Made by a program: the position numbers and the translations under genes. The notes under the pieces were generated by a model. The model saw only the letters and a list, made by a program, of their open reading frames with translations. It had not been told where the DNA came from and searched no databases. Below are positions 1 through 9,381 of a DNA stretch of 64,000 nt, in pieces. This DNA is from Brachyspira murdochii DSM 12563 (lineage in GTDB: Bacteria; Spirochaetota; Brachyspiria; Brachyspirales; Brachyspiraceae), in contig NC_014150.1 of NCBI RefSeq assembly GCF_000092845.1, positions 682,001 to 746,000 of the forward strand, given 5' to 3'. How positions within the stretch are numbered: the stretch's first letter is position 1; every line of letters starts with the position of its first letter.

Positions 1-770
1 AAGAAATACAGGGACTTGCAGAATCTATAAGAGAGAACGGACTTATAAACCCTATTACTTTAAGAGAAAAAGACGGTCAGTATCAGATTATATCAGGCGA
101 GCGAAGATTCAGAGCATTTAAATTTTTAAATAGAGATAAAGTACCTGCATTAGTGCTGGAAAATATAGATGACTCAAAAATGCTTGAACTTACGCTTGTA
201 GAAAATATACAAAGAGCCGATTTAAATGCTATAGAAATAGCAAGAAGCTACAAAAAATTAATATACGATTTAAATATCAAACAGGAAGAATTGGCAAATC
301 GTGTTGGAAAAAGCAGAAGCACAATATCAAATTCAATGCGTATATTAGATTTGAGTGAAAATATACAAAACTTAATATTAGAATCTAAAATTACAGAAGG
401 TCATGCTAGAGCTATATTATCATTAACTGATGAAAATGAAAGAGAAGCATTTGCAAAAGAAATAGTAGAAAACGGATATTCAGTAAGAGAATGTGAAAAA
501 ATAGCAAAAGAAAGAAAAAATGAAAATAACCAACAGGAAAATAATCAAAAAGATACAAAAAAAGAAATAAAAAAAGACCCTAATATAAGACAATTAGAAA
601 ATGATTTGGAAAAAATATTTTCTACGAAAGTTAATGTTATAGATAAAAACGGCAAAGAAGGGAAAATAGTTATAGAATACTACAGCAGCGATGATTTATC
701 AAGAATTATGGATATGCTTGATAAAATACATGAAAGAGAAAACAGTACAATACCTACTCTTGAATATTAG
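1..770 (+). CDS. parB: Chromosome-partitioning protein ParB, 5'-truncated by window edge
   Basis: The reading frame is open from base 3, so the true start lies outside the window; a GTG at 153 is internal. The visible N-terminal part carries the ParB nuclease-fold (CTPase) signature GERRFRA near bases 99-120, followed by the KorB-like helix-turn-helix (LTLVENIQRADLNAIE, then QEELANRVGKSRSTISNSMRIL). A lysine/asparagine-rich linker and a short C-terminal dimerisation domain end the protein. ParB binds parS sites and loads as a sliding clamp for ParA-driven chromosome segregation. Its partner parA would be expected just upstream. The next gene starts 9 bases after the stop, so the two may be co-transcribed. 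Confidence 0.93.
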   Translation, partial: EIQGLAESIRENGLINPITLREKDGQYQIISGERRFRAFKFLNRDKVPALVLENIDDSKMLELTLVENIQRADLNAIEIARSYKKLIYDLNIKQEELANRVGKSRSTISNSMRILDLSENIQNLILESKITEGHARAILSLTDENEREAFAKEIVENGYSVRECEKIAKERKNENNQQENNQKDTKKEIKKDPNIRQLENDLEKIFSTKVNVIDKNGKEGKIVIEYYSSDDLSRIMDMLDKIHERENSTIPTLEY

Positions 771-779
771 GGAGAAAAT

Positions 780-2000
780 TTGAAGTCAAAATTTTTTTTA
801 TTATATATATTTCTTACATCATTATTAATAACATCAAGCCTTTATTCAAGGGAGAGAATGCCTATAGCAACTATAGACTTGGATCATAGTTTAAGAGCTA
901 ATGAACCTTTAAGAAAAGAAATTGTGAGAACTATAAACAGATTTGCATATTTAAAACAAAAAAACTCTATATCAGTAGACAGAGAGAAAAAAAAATTATT
1001 CTCTACTAATGAATTAACACTTGAACAAGGATTAACAGTAGCTTCTAATCTTAATATAAAAGCAGCTATTATAATGGACAGCGAAAAAGTATTAAAAAAT
1101 ACAAATAATTCAATGTCAAATAATATGACAATTAATTCTACAATGCTTAGCAATTATAATATTACAAATAATATGGTAAGTAATGATATAGTTATTACAA
1201 ATGGTCTAACTCTCACGAATGAAATTAAAGATTTAGGAGATTTAATAGAATACGGCATAGGAAAAAAAACTGAAGGTACAGACAAAGCTGCTGATGAGAA
1301 GAGCGATGAAGAACTTTATGATATAAAATATAATTTTAAAGTTATTGATGTTGAAACTATGGAAACATTGAAAGAATATGAACTTAAAACATCATCAGAA
1401 ACCATATCTGTAATACAAGAAATATGCACATATTTAGAATTTTACTTTTCAAACTATATATTCAGTTCCTTTGAACCTCCTATAAATGGAATTAATTTAA
1501 CTTTAAGAATAGACAGAATATCATTAGAAAATAAAACCAACTCAATATATGAATCAGGAGAAATAATAGAAGGAGAATCATTTACATTAAACTTCAGATC
1601 AAACACAGAAGGATATATATACATATTTGCCTTTCAAAATGACGGCACTGTAATACTAATGCATCCTAACGATTTTAATAATTACATAGATAATCAATAT
1701 CATAATAAAATAGAAGCAAGAAAAAATTATATAATCCCTCCCAAAAACTCAATATTTAAAATAGTAAGCAGACCTCCTTTAGGCAAAGATTCATTTTACT
1801 GCATCTATACCAAAAAAGAACAGAAATGGATTACTGGAGTATATTTTTCAGGCGACGGATTTAAAATATGCAGTAAAAATAAAACAGCCGAGTTTACAGC
1901 CAAATTAAAATCTACACTTAAATATATGAATAAAGATAATTGGCAGATATCTTCAATTTATTTAAAATCTATAGCTGAAATACAAGAAACAGAAAAATAG
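780..2000 (+). CDS. Exported DUF4384-type envelope protein
   Basis: The start is TTG, preceded by GGAGA at the parB stop. Residues 1-23 form a signal peptide. The region around residues 100-145 is unusually rich in Asn, Ser, Thr and Met and looks like a low-complexity linker. The C-terminal half (about residues 235-360) has the pattern of DUF4384: a GESFTLNFRSNTEGYIYIF strand pair, then HPNDFNN and IPP motifs. In other bacteria this domain occurs in exported proteins of unknown role. An N-terminal segment (residues 27-100) resembles those that precede such domains in spirochaete proteins. Function is unknown; periplasmic or envelope location is inferred from the signal peptide. Confidence 0.75.
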   Translation: MKSKFFLLYIFLTSLLITSSLYSRERMPIATIDLDHSLRANEPLRKEIVRTINRFAYLKQKNSISVDREKKKLFSTNELTLEQGLTVASNLNIKAAIIMDSEKVLKNTNNSMSNNMTINSTMLSNYNITNNMVSNDIVITNGLTLTNEIKDLGDLIEYGIGKKTEGTDKAADEKSDEELYDIKYNFKVIDVETMETLKEYELKTSSETISVIQEICTYLEFYFSNYIFSSFEPPINGINLTLRIDRISLENKTNSIYESGEIIEGESFTLNFRSNTEGYIYIFAFQNDGTVILMHPNDFNNYIDNQYHNKIEARKNYIIPPKNSIFKIVSRPPLGKDSFYCIYTKKEQKWITGVYFSGDGFKICSKNKTAEFTAKLKSTLKYMNKDNWQISSIYLKSIAEIQETEK

Positions 2001-2016
2001 AAAAATAATTCTAAAT

Positions 2017-2036
2017 CTAAAAAATTAATTTTTTAG
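2017..2036. terminator. 20-base perfect palindrome after the DUF4384 gene
   Basis: CTAAAAAATTAATTTTTTAG is its own reverse complement and begins 17 bases after the stop codon. It is followed by a small AGAC/GTCT hairpin and a T-rich stretch. It may be a weak transcription terminator, but its stem is nearly all A-T. Confidence 0.35.
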
Positions 2037-2248
2037 ACATTCGTCTGACAATTATTTTGCAAACTAAATTGGAACAACGAAATTGATATGTAATCATTAT
2101 AGAATATTACATTTAAATTACAATATATAAAAAACCACTGTATATTTATATAAAAACATAATACCTTTAATAAAAAATAGCTATCACCTTATAGTAAAGC
2201 AATAGCATTTTTTATTCGTTAATAAAACTTATTAAATTAAGAAATTAT

Positions 2249-2938
2249 CTATCTGTAAATATACTTACTGTTATAAAAAGGCTGATAACGATTAACTTTA
2301 TCCAAGAAAGAGTTTTGATATGAAGGATATAAAACAACCGTACCATCCTCATTTACATGTCCTACAGGATCATACTCATAGAAAGGAAGAAGAGATCCTT
2401 TATAAACTACAGTATCAGAAGGTCCCCATCTTAATGGAACTTCCACTCCGAATACAGTATCCTCTTCTACTGGTATGCCGTATATATAAACATATTTTGT
2501 GTATATATCAACAGCAACCAATGTATTATCTAATGATATTATTCCGCCGCCTTTCCCAGTAAATCTATAGAAATAAAAACGTTTCATAGCATCAGCATTA
2601 TCTCTGTTTCTTTTCACTGTATACAAAGGATTATAGCCTCTGTATTGATAATATTTCATACTTGATATAAAGAATATACCTGCTTTTGAATTTTTACCGC
2701 TGTACATATATTCTTTAGTATCTGCATTATTAAGCTCCCAATATTTATCCTCTGTTTTATCTATAAACTTAAAACTAGGAATATTATTTTTATCAAATGT
2801 AGCTACTAAAAGCCAATCTTTAAACTTTGAAGAGCTAAAATTCGGATTATCTGAAGCTGGTCTTTCAACAGTTTCTTTTGAAAATAATAATAAACTATTT
2901 ATAAATATAATTGCTATATAAAAAAATATTCTTTTCAT
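2249..2938 (-). CDS. Uncharacterised exported protein
   Basis: A 229-residue protein with an N-terminal signal peptide (KRIFFYIAIIFINSLLLFS) and no lipobox cysteine. The mature part is rich in Tyr, Asp and aromatic residues (for example MKYYQYRGYNPLY and YPSYQNSFLDKVNRYQPFYNS), as in secreted or periplasmic beta-rich proteins. I do not recognise a family. It stands alone between a convergent neighbour and a 225-base gap. Codon use matches its neighbours. Confidence 0.65.
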   Translation of the reverse strand: MKRIFFYIAIIFINSLLLFSKETVERPASDNPNFSSSKFKDWLLVATFDKNNIPSFKFIDKTEDKYWELNNADTKEYMYSGKNSKAGIFFISSMKYYQYRGYNPLYTVKRNRDNADAMKRFYFYRFTGKGGGIISLDNTLVAVDIYTKYVYIYGIPVEEDTVFGVEVPLRWGPSDTVVYKGSLLPFYEYDPVGHVNEDGTVVLYPSYQNSFLDKVNRYQPFYNSKYIYR

Positions 2939-3163
2939 AATGATATCTTCAAATTAAATTATTTTTATATATTTAATAATACACTAAATACCATATAAGT
3001 AAATATAATAAGTTTTGAAATACAAACTAAATTTACAATAATTGAACAAAAAACGATATTTTTTATATAAGTATTATACATTTAATACATTTTACACTAC
3101 ATTTCATTATTATTGTTGATAAATTACTGGACATTTTAAACTTTTTGTCTTATTAATAAAATT

Positions 3164-4204
3164 TTACTTTTTATCAGAATCATCATTTTCAGGAGTAAGT
3201 TCTATAACTTTAATATCTCCCTCTTCTATTTTATCATCATCAGGGTTAATTTCTATAACTTTTATTTCATTATAATCATTATTTTCTGTATTAATATCAT
3301 CTGTTTTTTTGCATCTATTCTTTAATTTGCCGTAGAATAATACAAATATAAGACAGTAAATAATTACCATTAAAACAGCTGATAAACTATACGGTATTAA
3401 AGCCATATTATTATTATAAACTGTATTGAATATATAATTATAACCATAAGGGAAAGCTATATAAATTATTAAAATAAGAGGTATAGTAAGCAGAAGCCAC
3501 CATTTATTTTTGTATACTTTATTAGCAAATGAATAGGATATAATTATAGTTAATATAGATATAGTGCTTAGATATGAAATAGTACCTCTATCTAATTTGG
3601 CGTCTTGATAATTTAATTCTAGGAAATTCATAATAATTATAGCACATACAGAAGTTAAAAATATACCAAACATAGTATAGATAACAGAAAGAAATATTTT
3701 AACTAAAAATTCCCTGTTAGAAAATTCTTTTTCACTATGCGGTATAATTTCAGCCACCCATAATATAAGAGAAAATGATAAAGTCTGCATCAATGCTTCA
3801 GGAAGAGAAATTATATGAAATTTAATAGGAAGCTGTGTATATATTATTCCTTCTATAGAGCTTGGAGCCGAAACAGGAGAAGATATAATACCTATACAAA
3901 TAAATATAAGCCATACAATAAGCCAGCCAAATTTAGAGGCTATAATCCTTCTAATAGGAAATAAAGCTATGGCTATAAATATCGCTCTTATAGGCTGTAA
4001 AAAAGATCCTATAACAGTTAGAGGCGATTCAAAACCTCTCATAAAATTTATTATTATAGGGTCATTATAAACAGATGTATAGTCAAATAAATTAGAAAAC
4101 AACAAACCAAAAACTATATATGTAAGGGTATGTATAACAGCTACTTTTATATAAAAAATAAAAAAATGCCTTAAAAATATTTTTGGTGAATTATCATTTT
4201 CCAT
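3164..4204 (-). CDS. Polytopic membrane protein with acidic cytoplasmic tail
   Basis: A 346-residue protein with about eight hydrophobic segments between residues 13 and 295, then a charged tail. The tail holds an imperfect duplication: IKVIEINPDDD followed by IKVIELTPEND. No transporter motif is recognisable. It lies 27 bases downstream of the YmdB-like gene and 3' of rny, so it is probably the last gene of that transcript. Function unknown. Confidence 0.65.
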   Translation of the reverse strand: MENDNSPKIFLRHFFIFYIKVAVIHTLTYIVFGLLFSNLFDYTSVYNDPIIINFMRGFESPLTVIGSFLQPIRAIFIAIALFPIRRIIASKFGWLIVWLIFICIGIISSPVSAPSSIEGIIYTQLPIKFHIISLPEALMQTLSFSLILWVAEIIPHSEKEFSNREFLVKIFLSVIYTMFGIFLTSVCAIIIMNFLELNYQDAKLDRGTISYLSTISILTIIISYSFANKVYKNKWWLLLTIPLILIIYIAFPYGYNYIFNTVYNNNMALIPYSLSAVLMVIIYCLIFVLFYGKLKNRCKKTDDINTENNDYNEIKVIEINPDDDKIEEGDIKVIELTPENDDSDKK

Positions 4205-4231
4205 AATATAAGTCTTTAAAAAATTATTTTA

Positions 4232-5047
4232 TTATTTTTCCTGCCTTTCTACTATATCATTGTGATACACAGAATTTATTCTTTTAATAGATAAAGCTTT
4301 TCCAGTAATACTATCAACCTGCACTATAATGCCATTAATCATAGGACTTACCGTTTCAACTTCAAATCTATGCGGCATTTTAGTAACAAATCTTGCAATT
4401 GCCGCATCTTTTTTCATACCTATAACAGAATAGTAGCTTCCGCACATACCAATATCAGATATATAAGCTGTATGAGAAGATAATATCTTTTCATCTGCTG
4501 TCTGTACATGAGTATGAGTACCAAAAACGCAGGAAACAAGACCTTCCAGATAATATGAAAAAGCTATTTTTTCTGCTGTAGCTTCAGCATGGAAATCTAC
4601 AAATATAAGATTAGTTCTTTCTTTCATATGCTTAATTGCAAGATTAGCTTTTTTAAAAGGACAATCCAAAGGATCCATAAATGTTCTTCCCATAAGATTA
4701 AGTACGCCAATCTTACAATCCAGCATCTCATATATATAATAGCCAAGACCGGGAGCATCATTTGGGTAATTATACGGACGAAGCAGACGATGCTCATTAC
4801 CTATAAGGGCAAATACATCTCTATTGTTCCATATATGATTACCAGAAGTGAGTACATCCACCCCAGAGTCAAAAAGCTCAGCTGCCGTATCTCTAGTAAT
4901 ACCTATACCATTAGCAGCATTTTCACCATTGGCTATTACAAAATCTATATTATTTTCTAATTTTATCTCTTCTAAATGCCTTCTTACAGCATAACGTCCT
5001 GTAACACCAATTACATCACCAAGACATAATATATTTTTTATAGACAT
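4232..5047 (-). CDS. YmdB-family metallophosphoesterase (TIGR00282 type)
   Basis: A 271-residue protein of the size and pattern of YmdB. Metal-binding motifs are visible: GDVIG at residues 10-14, NGENAANG around 40-47, SGNHIWNN around 66-73 and GTHTHVQTAD near the C-terminal third. YmdB in Bacillus hydrolyses 2',3'-cyclic nucleotides and influences RNA turnover and biofilm decisions. The gene follows rny by 25 bases; rny-ymdB adjacency is a known arrangement in Firmicutes and supports a shared role in RNA metabolism. An AAAGG ribosome site precedes the ATG. Confidence 0.9.
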   Translation of the reverse strand: MSIKNILCLGDVIGVTGRYAVRRHLEEIKLENNIDFVIANGENAANGIGITRDTAAELFDSGVDVLTSGNHIWNNRDVFALIGNEHRLLRPYNYPNDAPGLGYYIYEMLDCKIGVLNLMGRTFMDPLDCPFKKANLAIKHMKERTNLIFVDFHAEATAEKIAFSYYLEGLVSCVFGTHTHVQTADEKILSSHTAYISDIGMCGSYYSVIGMKKDAAIARFVTKMPHRFEVETVSPMINGIIVQVDSITGKALSIKRINSVYHNDIVERQEK

Positions 5048-5072
5048 TTTTAATTTACCTTTAATTTAAAAA

Positions 5073-6602
5073 TTATCTGGCAACCTCAACTGCCCTAGTC
5101 TCTCTAATAACTGTAACCCTTATTATACCAGGATATTTTAACTCATCTTCTATACGTTTAGCAATATCTCTGGCAATCTGTTTAGCCTGAACATCATCTA
5201 CCATATCACTTTTAGCCATTACTCTAAGCTCTCTTCCAGCCTGTATAGCAAATGATTTTTCAACACCCTCTATACTGTCAGCTATTTTTTCAAGATTGTC
5301 CAAACGTTTTATATAACTTTCAAAAGATTCTCTTCTAGCTCCGGGTCTCGCCGCACTAATAGCATCAGCTGCTTTTACTATAACAGCTTCAACAGTCTGC
5401 GTATCAACATCATTATGATGTGCCCTTATAGCATTAACTACCTCTTCTTTTTCTCCGCATCTTTTAGCCAAATCAGCACCGCTCATAGCATGAGAACCTT
5501 CGCCTTCAGTTTCTATAGCTTTACCTATATCATGAAGAAATGCACTTCTTTTAGCCAAATCAACATTTGCCCCTATTTCAGCTGCTATCATAGCGGCAAT
5601 ATTTGCAACCTCTTTACTGTGAAGAAGCATATTCTGTCCGTAACTAGTTCTGTACTGAAGTCTTCCCATATGCCTTATTAATTCATGATGCATAGTTGTA
5701 AGATTTAAATCTGTAATGGCATTTTCTCCAGCCTCCATTATAGAATCTTCAACTTCTCTTCTAGTTCTTTCAACAACCTCTTCTATTCTGGCAGGGTGTA
5801 TTCTTCCATCTAATATAAGTTTTTCTAATGAAACTTTAGCAATATGCTTTCTTACAGGATCAAAACATGATATAACAACAGCTTCCGGAGTATCATCTAT
5901 AATAATATCAACACCAGTAAGTGTTTCAAGCATTCTTATATTTCTTCCCTCTCTTCCTATAATTCTTCCTTTCATCTCTTCGCTAGGCAAAGATACAGAA
6001 GTTACAGAAGTTTCCTGAGCTACCTCGCTTGAAAGACGCTGTATGGTTTGAACTATTATCTCTCTTGCTTTTCTTTCTCCTGTCTCTATAGCATTTTTTT
6101 CTATATTGTCTACTATTTTAGTGGCAGATTTTTTGGCATCTTCCTCTATATCTTTTATCAAATTGGTTTTAGCTTCTTCTCTTGTAAGACCTGCTATTTT
6201 CTCCAATTCTTTTTCAGCTTCTTCTATCACAGAAGAGAGTCTTTCTTCCTGTTCTTTAATTTTTTTCATTTTATTCTCAATATTATGTTCTTTATTTTCC
6301 AAATACTGAGATTTTTTATCAAGATTGGCCTCTCGTTGTAGTACTCTATTTTCTAATTTCTGAATCTCTGCTTTTCTATCTCTATTTTCATTTTCTAATC
6401 TACTACGTTCTTTTTGTATTTCAGAATTAGCTTCAGAAAGTATAGTCTTTCTTTCGTTTTCTGCTTGTTCTCTTGCACTTTGAAGCAGCTTGTGTGTTAT
6501 TATTTCCGTAGAGTTAAGCTTTATTTTCGCTATAACAAAACGGGTTATATATCCAAAAACAAACGCAACTACAACGAAGGTGATTATTAAAGGTATGTTC
6601 AT
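5073..6602 (-). CDS. rny: Ribonuclease Y
   Basis: A 509-residue RNase Y, close to the usual 510-520. Domains in order: an N-terminal membrane anchor (residues 4-24), a long coiled coil (about 30-200) rich in Glu, Lys and Arg, a KH domain with GRIIGREGRNIR, an HD phosphohydrolase domain with LHDIGKA as the metal site, and the C-terminal region ending in YPGIIRVTVIRETRAVEVAR. It is a membrane-bound endoribonuclease that starts mRNA decay. The start follows a GAGGTG ribosome site. It is the first gene of the rny-ymdB-membrane protein transcript. Confidence 0.97.
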   Translation of the reverse strand: MNIPLIITFVVVAFVFGYITRFVIAKIKLNSTEIITHKLLQSAREQAENERKTILSEANSEIQKERSRLENENRDRKAEIQKLENRVLQREANLDKKSQYLENKEHNIENKMKKIKEQEERLSSVIEEAEKELEKIAGLTREEAKTNLIKDIEEDAKKSATKIVDNIEKNAIETGERKAREIIVQTIQRLSSEVAQETSVTSVSLPSEEMKGRIIGREGRNIRMLETLTGVDIIIDDTPEAVVISCFDPVRKHIAKVSLEKLILDGRIHPARIEEVVERTRREVEDSIMEAGENAITDLNLTTMHHELIRHMGRLQYRTSYGQNMLLHSKEVANIAAMIAAEIGANVDLAKRSAFLHDIGKAIETEGEGSHAMSGADLAKRCGEKEEVVNAIRAHHNDVDTQTVEAVIVKAADAISAARPGARRESFESYIKRLDNLEKIADSIEGVEKSFAIQAGRELRVMAKSDMVDDVQAKQIARDIAKRIEDELKYPGIIRVTVIRETRAVEVAR

Positions 6603-6652
6603 ATTTCACCTCGTCATTATTTTTTGTATTTAATACATTTTTTACACCAATA

Positions 6653-6681
6653 TTATTAACATGATTTTTATATAAAGTCAA
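6653..6681 (-). promoter_or_regulatory. Predicted sigma-70 promoter of rny
   Basis: Read on the minus strand: TTGACT (6681-6676), a 17-base spacer, and TAATAA (6658-6653). It lies about 50 bases before the rny start codon. Confidence 0.5.
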
Positions 6682-6723
6682 TAATATTATTTGATTGTAA
6701 AAGTATATAAATAAATTAATGCA

Positions 6724-7263
6724 TTAATATTTTTGGAACATCTTTCCAGAACCGCCGCAAGTTTCACAGGTTTCAGGTGCTTTATCTCTGTATATATTGC
6801 CGCAGCTAGGACAGAGATAAAAAGTTACATCTGCATCCTTATTTAAAAAGTTATCTATAATATCTTGGAATAATTTAGCATGTTCTGTTTCTACTTTTCC
6901 CAATGAATTGACTGTTTCACTTACTAATTTATTTTTTTGTTCTACAGCTACCTGAGCTAACTGAGGATAAAGTATAGTAGATTCATATACTTCGCCTTTT
7001 ATACCGGCTTCCAAATTTTCTCTGTCGCTTGCAGGAGCTACAGGATTAAGTTCCGGAACAAATTTACTCATATCCAATCCGCTTCTTAAAGCTAATTTTC
7101 TCATTTTTTCAGCATGTATTTTTTCAGCCAAAGATGTTGTTGAAAATACTTTCTGAACAGCTTTATTGCTTGATGCTTTTCCAAATGAACTATATCTATT
7201 TGCAGCATTAGATTCACCTTGAAATATTGAATATAAAACTTCTTCTAATGTTTTTGCAGCCAT
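6724..7263 (-). CDS. Rubrerythrin
   Basis: A 179-residue rubrerythrin. The ferritin-like four-helix domain carries the diiron ligand pattern (GESNAANRY near residue 16, AEKIHAEKM, EVYESTILYP and VETEHAKLF). The C-terminal rubredoxin-like domain has two Cys pairs, CPSCG and CETCG, for one iron. Rubrerythrin reduces hydrogen peroxide in anaerobes using electrons from reduced rubredoxin or NADH-linked reductases, in the cytoplasm. A perfect GGAGG ribosome site lies 9 bases before the ATG, implying strong translation. The gene is monocistronic and divergent from the cytidylate-kinase-like gene. Confidence 0.95.
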   Translation of the reverse strand: MAAKTLEEVLYSIFQGESNAANRYSSFGKASSNKAVQKVFSTTSLAEKIHAEKMRKLALRSGLDMSKFVPELNPVAPASDRENLEAGIKGEVYESTILYPQLAQVAVEQKNKLVSETVNSLGKVETEHAKLFQDIIDNFLNKDADVTFYLCPSCGNIYRDKAPETCETCGGSGKMFQKY

Positions 7264-7320
7264 ATTTATTTTCCTCCAATTGTATGTATATATTTATTAA
7301 TAAAAAATAATTCTTATTTA

Positions 7321-7339
7321 TGAAATTAATTTCATTATA
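7321..7339 (-). promoter_or_regulatory. Palindrome next to a -10 box upstream of rubrerythrin
   Basis: TGAAATTAATTTCA (7321-7334) is a perfect 14-base palindrome 58 bases upstream of the rubrerythrin start. Read on the minus strand, a TATAAT (7339-7334) abuts it, so the palindrome would lie near the transcription start. This is a plausible repressor site. No convincing -35 box is seen at the right distance. Confidence 0.3.
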
Positions 7340-7482
7340 TAATATCAATTAGTAAAAAAAAATCAAACTTTTTTTTTAAAAATATATTAAAAATCACAAT
7401 ATATAATGAATAAATTTTATTTTATAATATAATACTTCAGATAAAACATATAAATCAGATAAAATATATTAAAAAGGCAAAT

Positions 7483-8097
7483 ATGAATAACATAATAACT
7501 ATAAGCAGACAATATGGAAGCGGAGGAAGAAATATAGGAGAAATGATCTCTAAAAAACTCAATTTTAATTTTTATGATAAAGAATTAATAGAAATAGTGG
7601 CTAAAAGAACAGGCATTAACAAGCAGTATCTCGAATCAAAAGAAGAAAAATTTACTAATGACAACCTTTTTTTTAGTGCATTTCATAAAGAAATTTTTTC
7701 GAGTCCGTTCGCCTCAAAAACAAGAGATTCAACTCTTGATAAAATATTTGAAATACAAAGAGAAGTGATAATAAATATAGCAAATAAAGGAAACTGCGTA
7801 ATTATTGGAAGATGTGCAAGTTTTATACTTAAAGACTGTCATAAATGTTTCAATATCTTTGTTCATGCTCCAAATGAAAGAAGAATACAGAGAATAACTG
7901 ATGAATATGGAATAAAAATGGAAAATGCAGAAACTCAGCTTAAAAATACTGATAAATATAGGGCAAATTATTATAAATACTATACTGGAGCTGATTGGGG
8001 AGATATGACTAATTATAACCTCACCATAGACAGCGGATACTTCAATGATGAAGATATATGCTCTATAATAATAAATGCTGTAAAAAAAACTATATAA
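7483..8097 (+). CDS. Cytidylate kinase-like family protein
   Basis: A 204-residue P-loop protein. The N-terminus ITISRQYGSGGRNIGEMISKK is the signature of the cytidylate kinase-like family (PF13189), where GSGGR replaces the classical Walker A of Cmk. Further matches are YDKELIEIVAKRTG, VIIGRCASFIL and the lid region APNERRIQRI. Family members are predicted nucleoside-monophosphate kinases, but few have been tested. The true CMP kinase Cmk is a different, longer subgroup. It is followed closely by an unknown gene on the same strand. Confidence 0.85.
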   Translation: MNNIITISRQYGSGGRNIGEMISKKLNFNFYDKELIEIVAKRTGINKQYLESKEEKFTNDNLFFSAFHKEIFSSPFASKTRDSTLDKIFEIQREVIINIANKGNCVIIGRCASFILKDCHKCFNIFVHAPNERRIQRITDEYGIKMENAETQLKNTDKYRANYYKYYTGADWGDMTNYNLTIDSGYFNDEDICSIIINAVKKTI

Positions 8098-8173
8098 AAA
8101 CTTGAAAATTGATAATATATTACTATATTTAATTAATAGCTATAATATGATATTTAGAGAAAAGGATTTATTT

Positions 8174-8674
8174 ATGAAGAATAAAGATATTAAAGATTTT
8201 TATGAAAATGACTACTTCTCGTACGAATCTGATTGTGATTTATGGAATGATGAAAAAATATCATTATTAATAGATTTTGGAGAAGAAGCTGATAAATCAA
8301 AAATGCTTATGAAATATTTACATAAAATTAATGAAATATTAAAATGGATTGATGAGCATAAAAAAGATGTTTCAGATTTTCTTATAAACAAACAGTGTTT
8401 GGCATTAGCTGAAGAATGGGTTATTACAGGCGAACAAATAGATGAAAATGCTTATAAAAATCAGTCTGGAGAAATTATAAATATACCTATTAAAGATGAA
8501 GATTTCTTTGATGCTATGTATATAGATACCATATTAATAGATTTTGATGAAGATGAAACAAGGCCTGATACTACACTGCATATACTATTTGAACCTGATT
8601 ATTTTAAACATCACTCATTGATAGTTTATATAGACGGTGAAAGAAAGATAGAATACGGTGATATAGCCGGATAA
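8174..8674 (+). CDS. Uncharacterised acidic cytoplasmic protein
   Basis: The frame is open from a TTG at 8102, but ATG at 8174 has an AAAGGA ribosome site 8 bases before it, giving 166 residues. The protein is acidic and has no signal peptide or membrane segment. The C-terminal half has the pattern IDTILIDFDEDE-LHILFEPDYFKHHSLIVYIDG, recalling small DUF2004/DUF2262-type proteins often found near toxin-immunity loci, but I cannot assign it firmly. It lies 76 bases after the cytidylate-kinase-like gene. Confidence 0.6.
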   Translation: MKNKDIKDFYENDYFSYESDCDLWNDEKISLLIDFGEEADKSKMLMKYLHKINEILKWIDEHKKDVSDFLINKQCLALAEEWVITGEQIDENAYKNQSGEIINIPIKDEDFFDAMYIDTILIDFDEDETRPDTTLHILFEPDYFKHHSLIVYIDGERKIEYGDIAG

Positions 8675-8760
8675 TACAAATAATAAATATATCTAATTAA
8701 ATACATGTATTTTTCAATCTAAACTTCAAATCATAATCGGCATATTACAGGAGAATATAG

Positions 8761-9381
8761 TTGAAAGACTACATTAAAAATTTAGAAAAAGAATTTTCAA
8801 AAATAACCAACGGATTTAAACAAATAGAAAAAAAGGCATTATATGATTTAAAATCTAATAATAATTCTTATATTAAAGAATTAGCATACACAGCTTATAA
8901 ATCAGATTTATATCAAGTAAGAATGTATTCAGTGTTTTTATTTGGTTATTTATCTGAAAAAAAAGAAATTCTTAATTTTATGAAAGATGTAGTTTCTAAA
9001 GATAATAATTGGAGAGTTCAGGAAATATTGGCAAAGTCTTTTGATGAACACTGTAAAATGTTAGGATATGAAAAATCTACATCAATTATTGATGAATGGT
9101 TAAATAATAGTAATCCTAATACAAGGCGTGCTGTAACTGAAGGTTTAAGAATATGGACAAATAAACCATATTTCAAAGAAAATCCTAGTGAAGCAATTAA
9201 AAGATTATCAAATCTAAAACATGATAATAGTGAATATGTTAGAAAATCTGCAGGTAATGCTTTAAGAGATATAAGCAAAAAATATCCAAAATTAATTGAA
9301 GAAGAATTAAATAGCTGGAATTTAGAAATAAAAGAAATAAAACAAGTTTATAAATTAGCAAACAAATTTATAAAACAATAA
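8761..9381 (+). CDS. HEAT-repeat protein, DNA alkylation repair (AlkD)-like
   Basis: A 206-residue, all-helical protein. It starts with TTG, chosen because CAGGAGA lies 5 bases upstream. The helical repeats (YQVRMYSVFLFGYLS, NWRVQEILAKSFDEHC, NPNTRRAVTEGLRIW, SEYVRKSAGNALRDISKKYP) match HEAT repeats. The WRVQE and NPNTRRAVTEGLR spacing is that of the AlkD/DNA alkylation repair family, which removes bulky or cationic alkylated bases. Catalytic Trp/Asp residues cannot be placed with certainty, so it may be a non-enzymatic HEAT protein. Confidence 0.7.
   Translation: MKDYIKNLEKEFSKITNGFKQIEKKALYDLKSNNNSYIKELAYTAYKSDLYQVRMYSVFLFGYLSEKKEILNFMKDVVSKDNNWRVQEILAKSFDEHCKMLGYEKSTSIIDEWLNNSNPNTRRAVTEGLRIWTNKPYFKENPSEAIKRLSNLKHDNSEYVRKSAGNALRDISKKYPKLIEEELNSWNLEIKEIKQVYKLANKFIKQ

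Noticed and set aside
6715-6728. 14-base palindrome at the end of rubrerythrin
   Set aside because: It overlaps the stop codon, is almost all A-T, and has no T tract or neighbouring promoter; likely chance.
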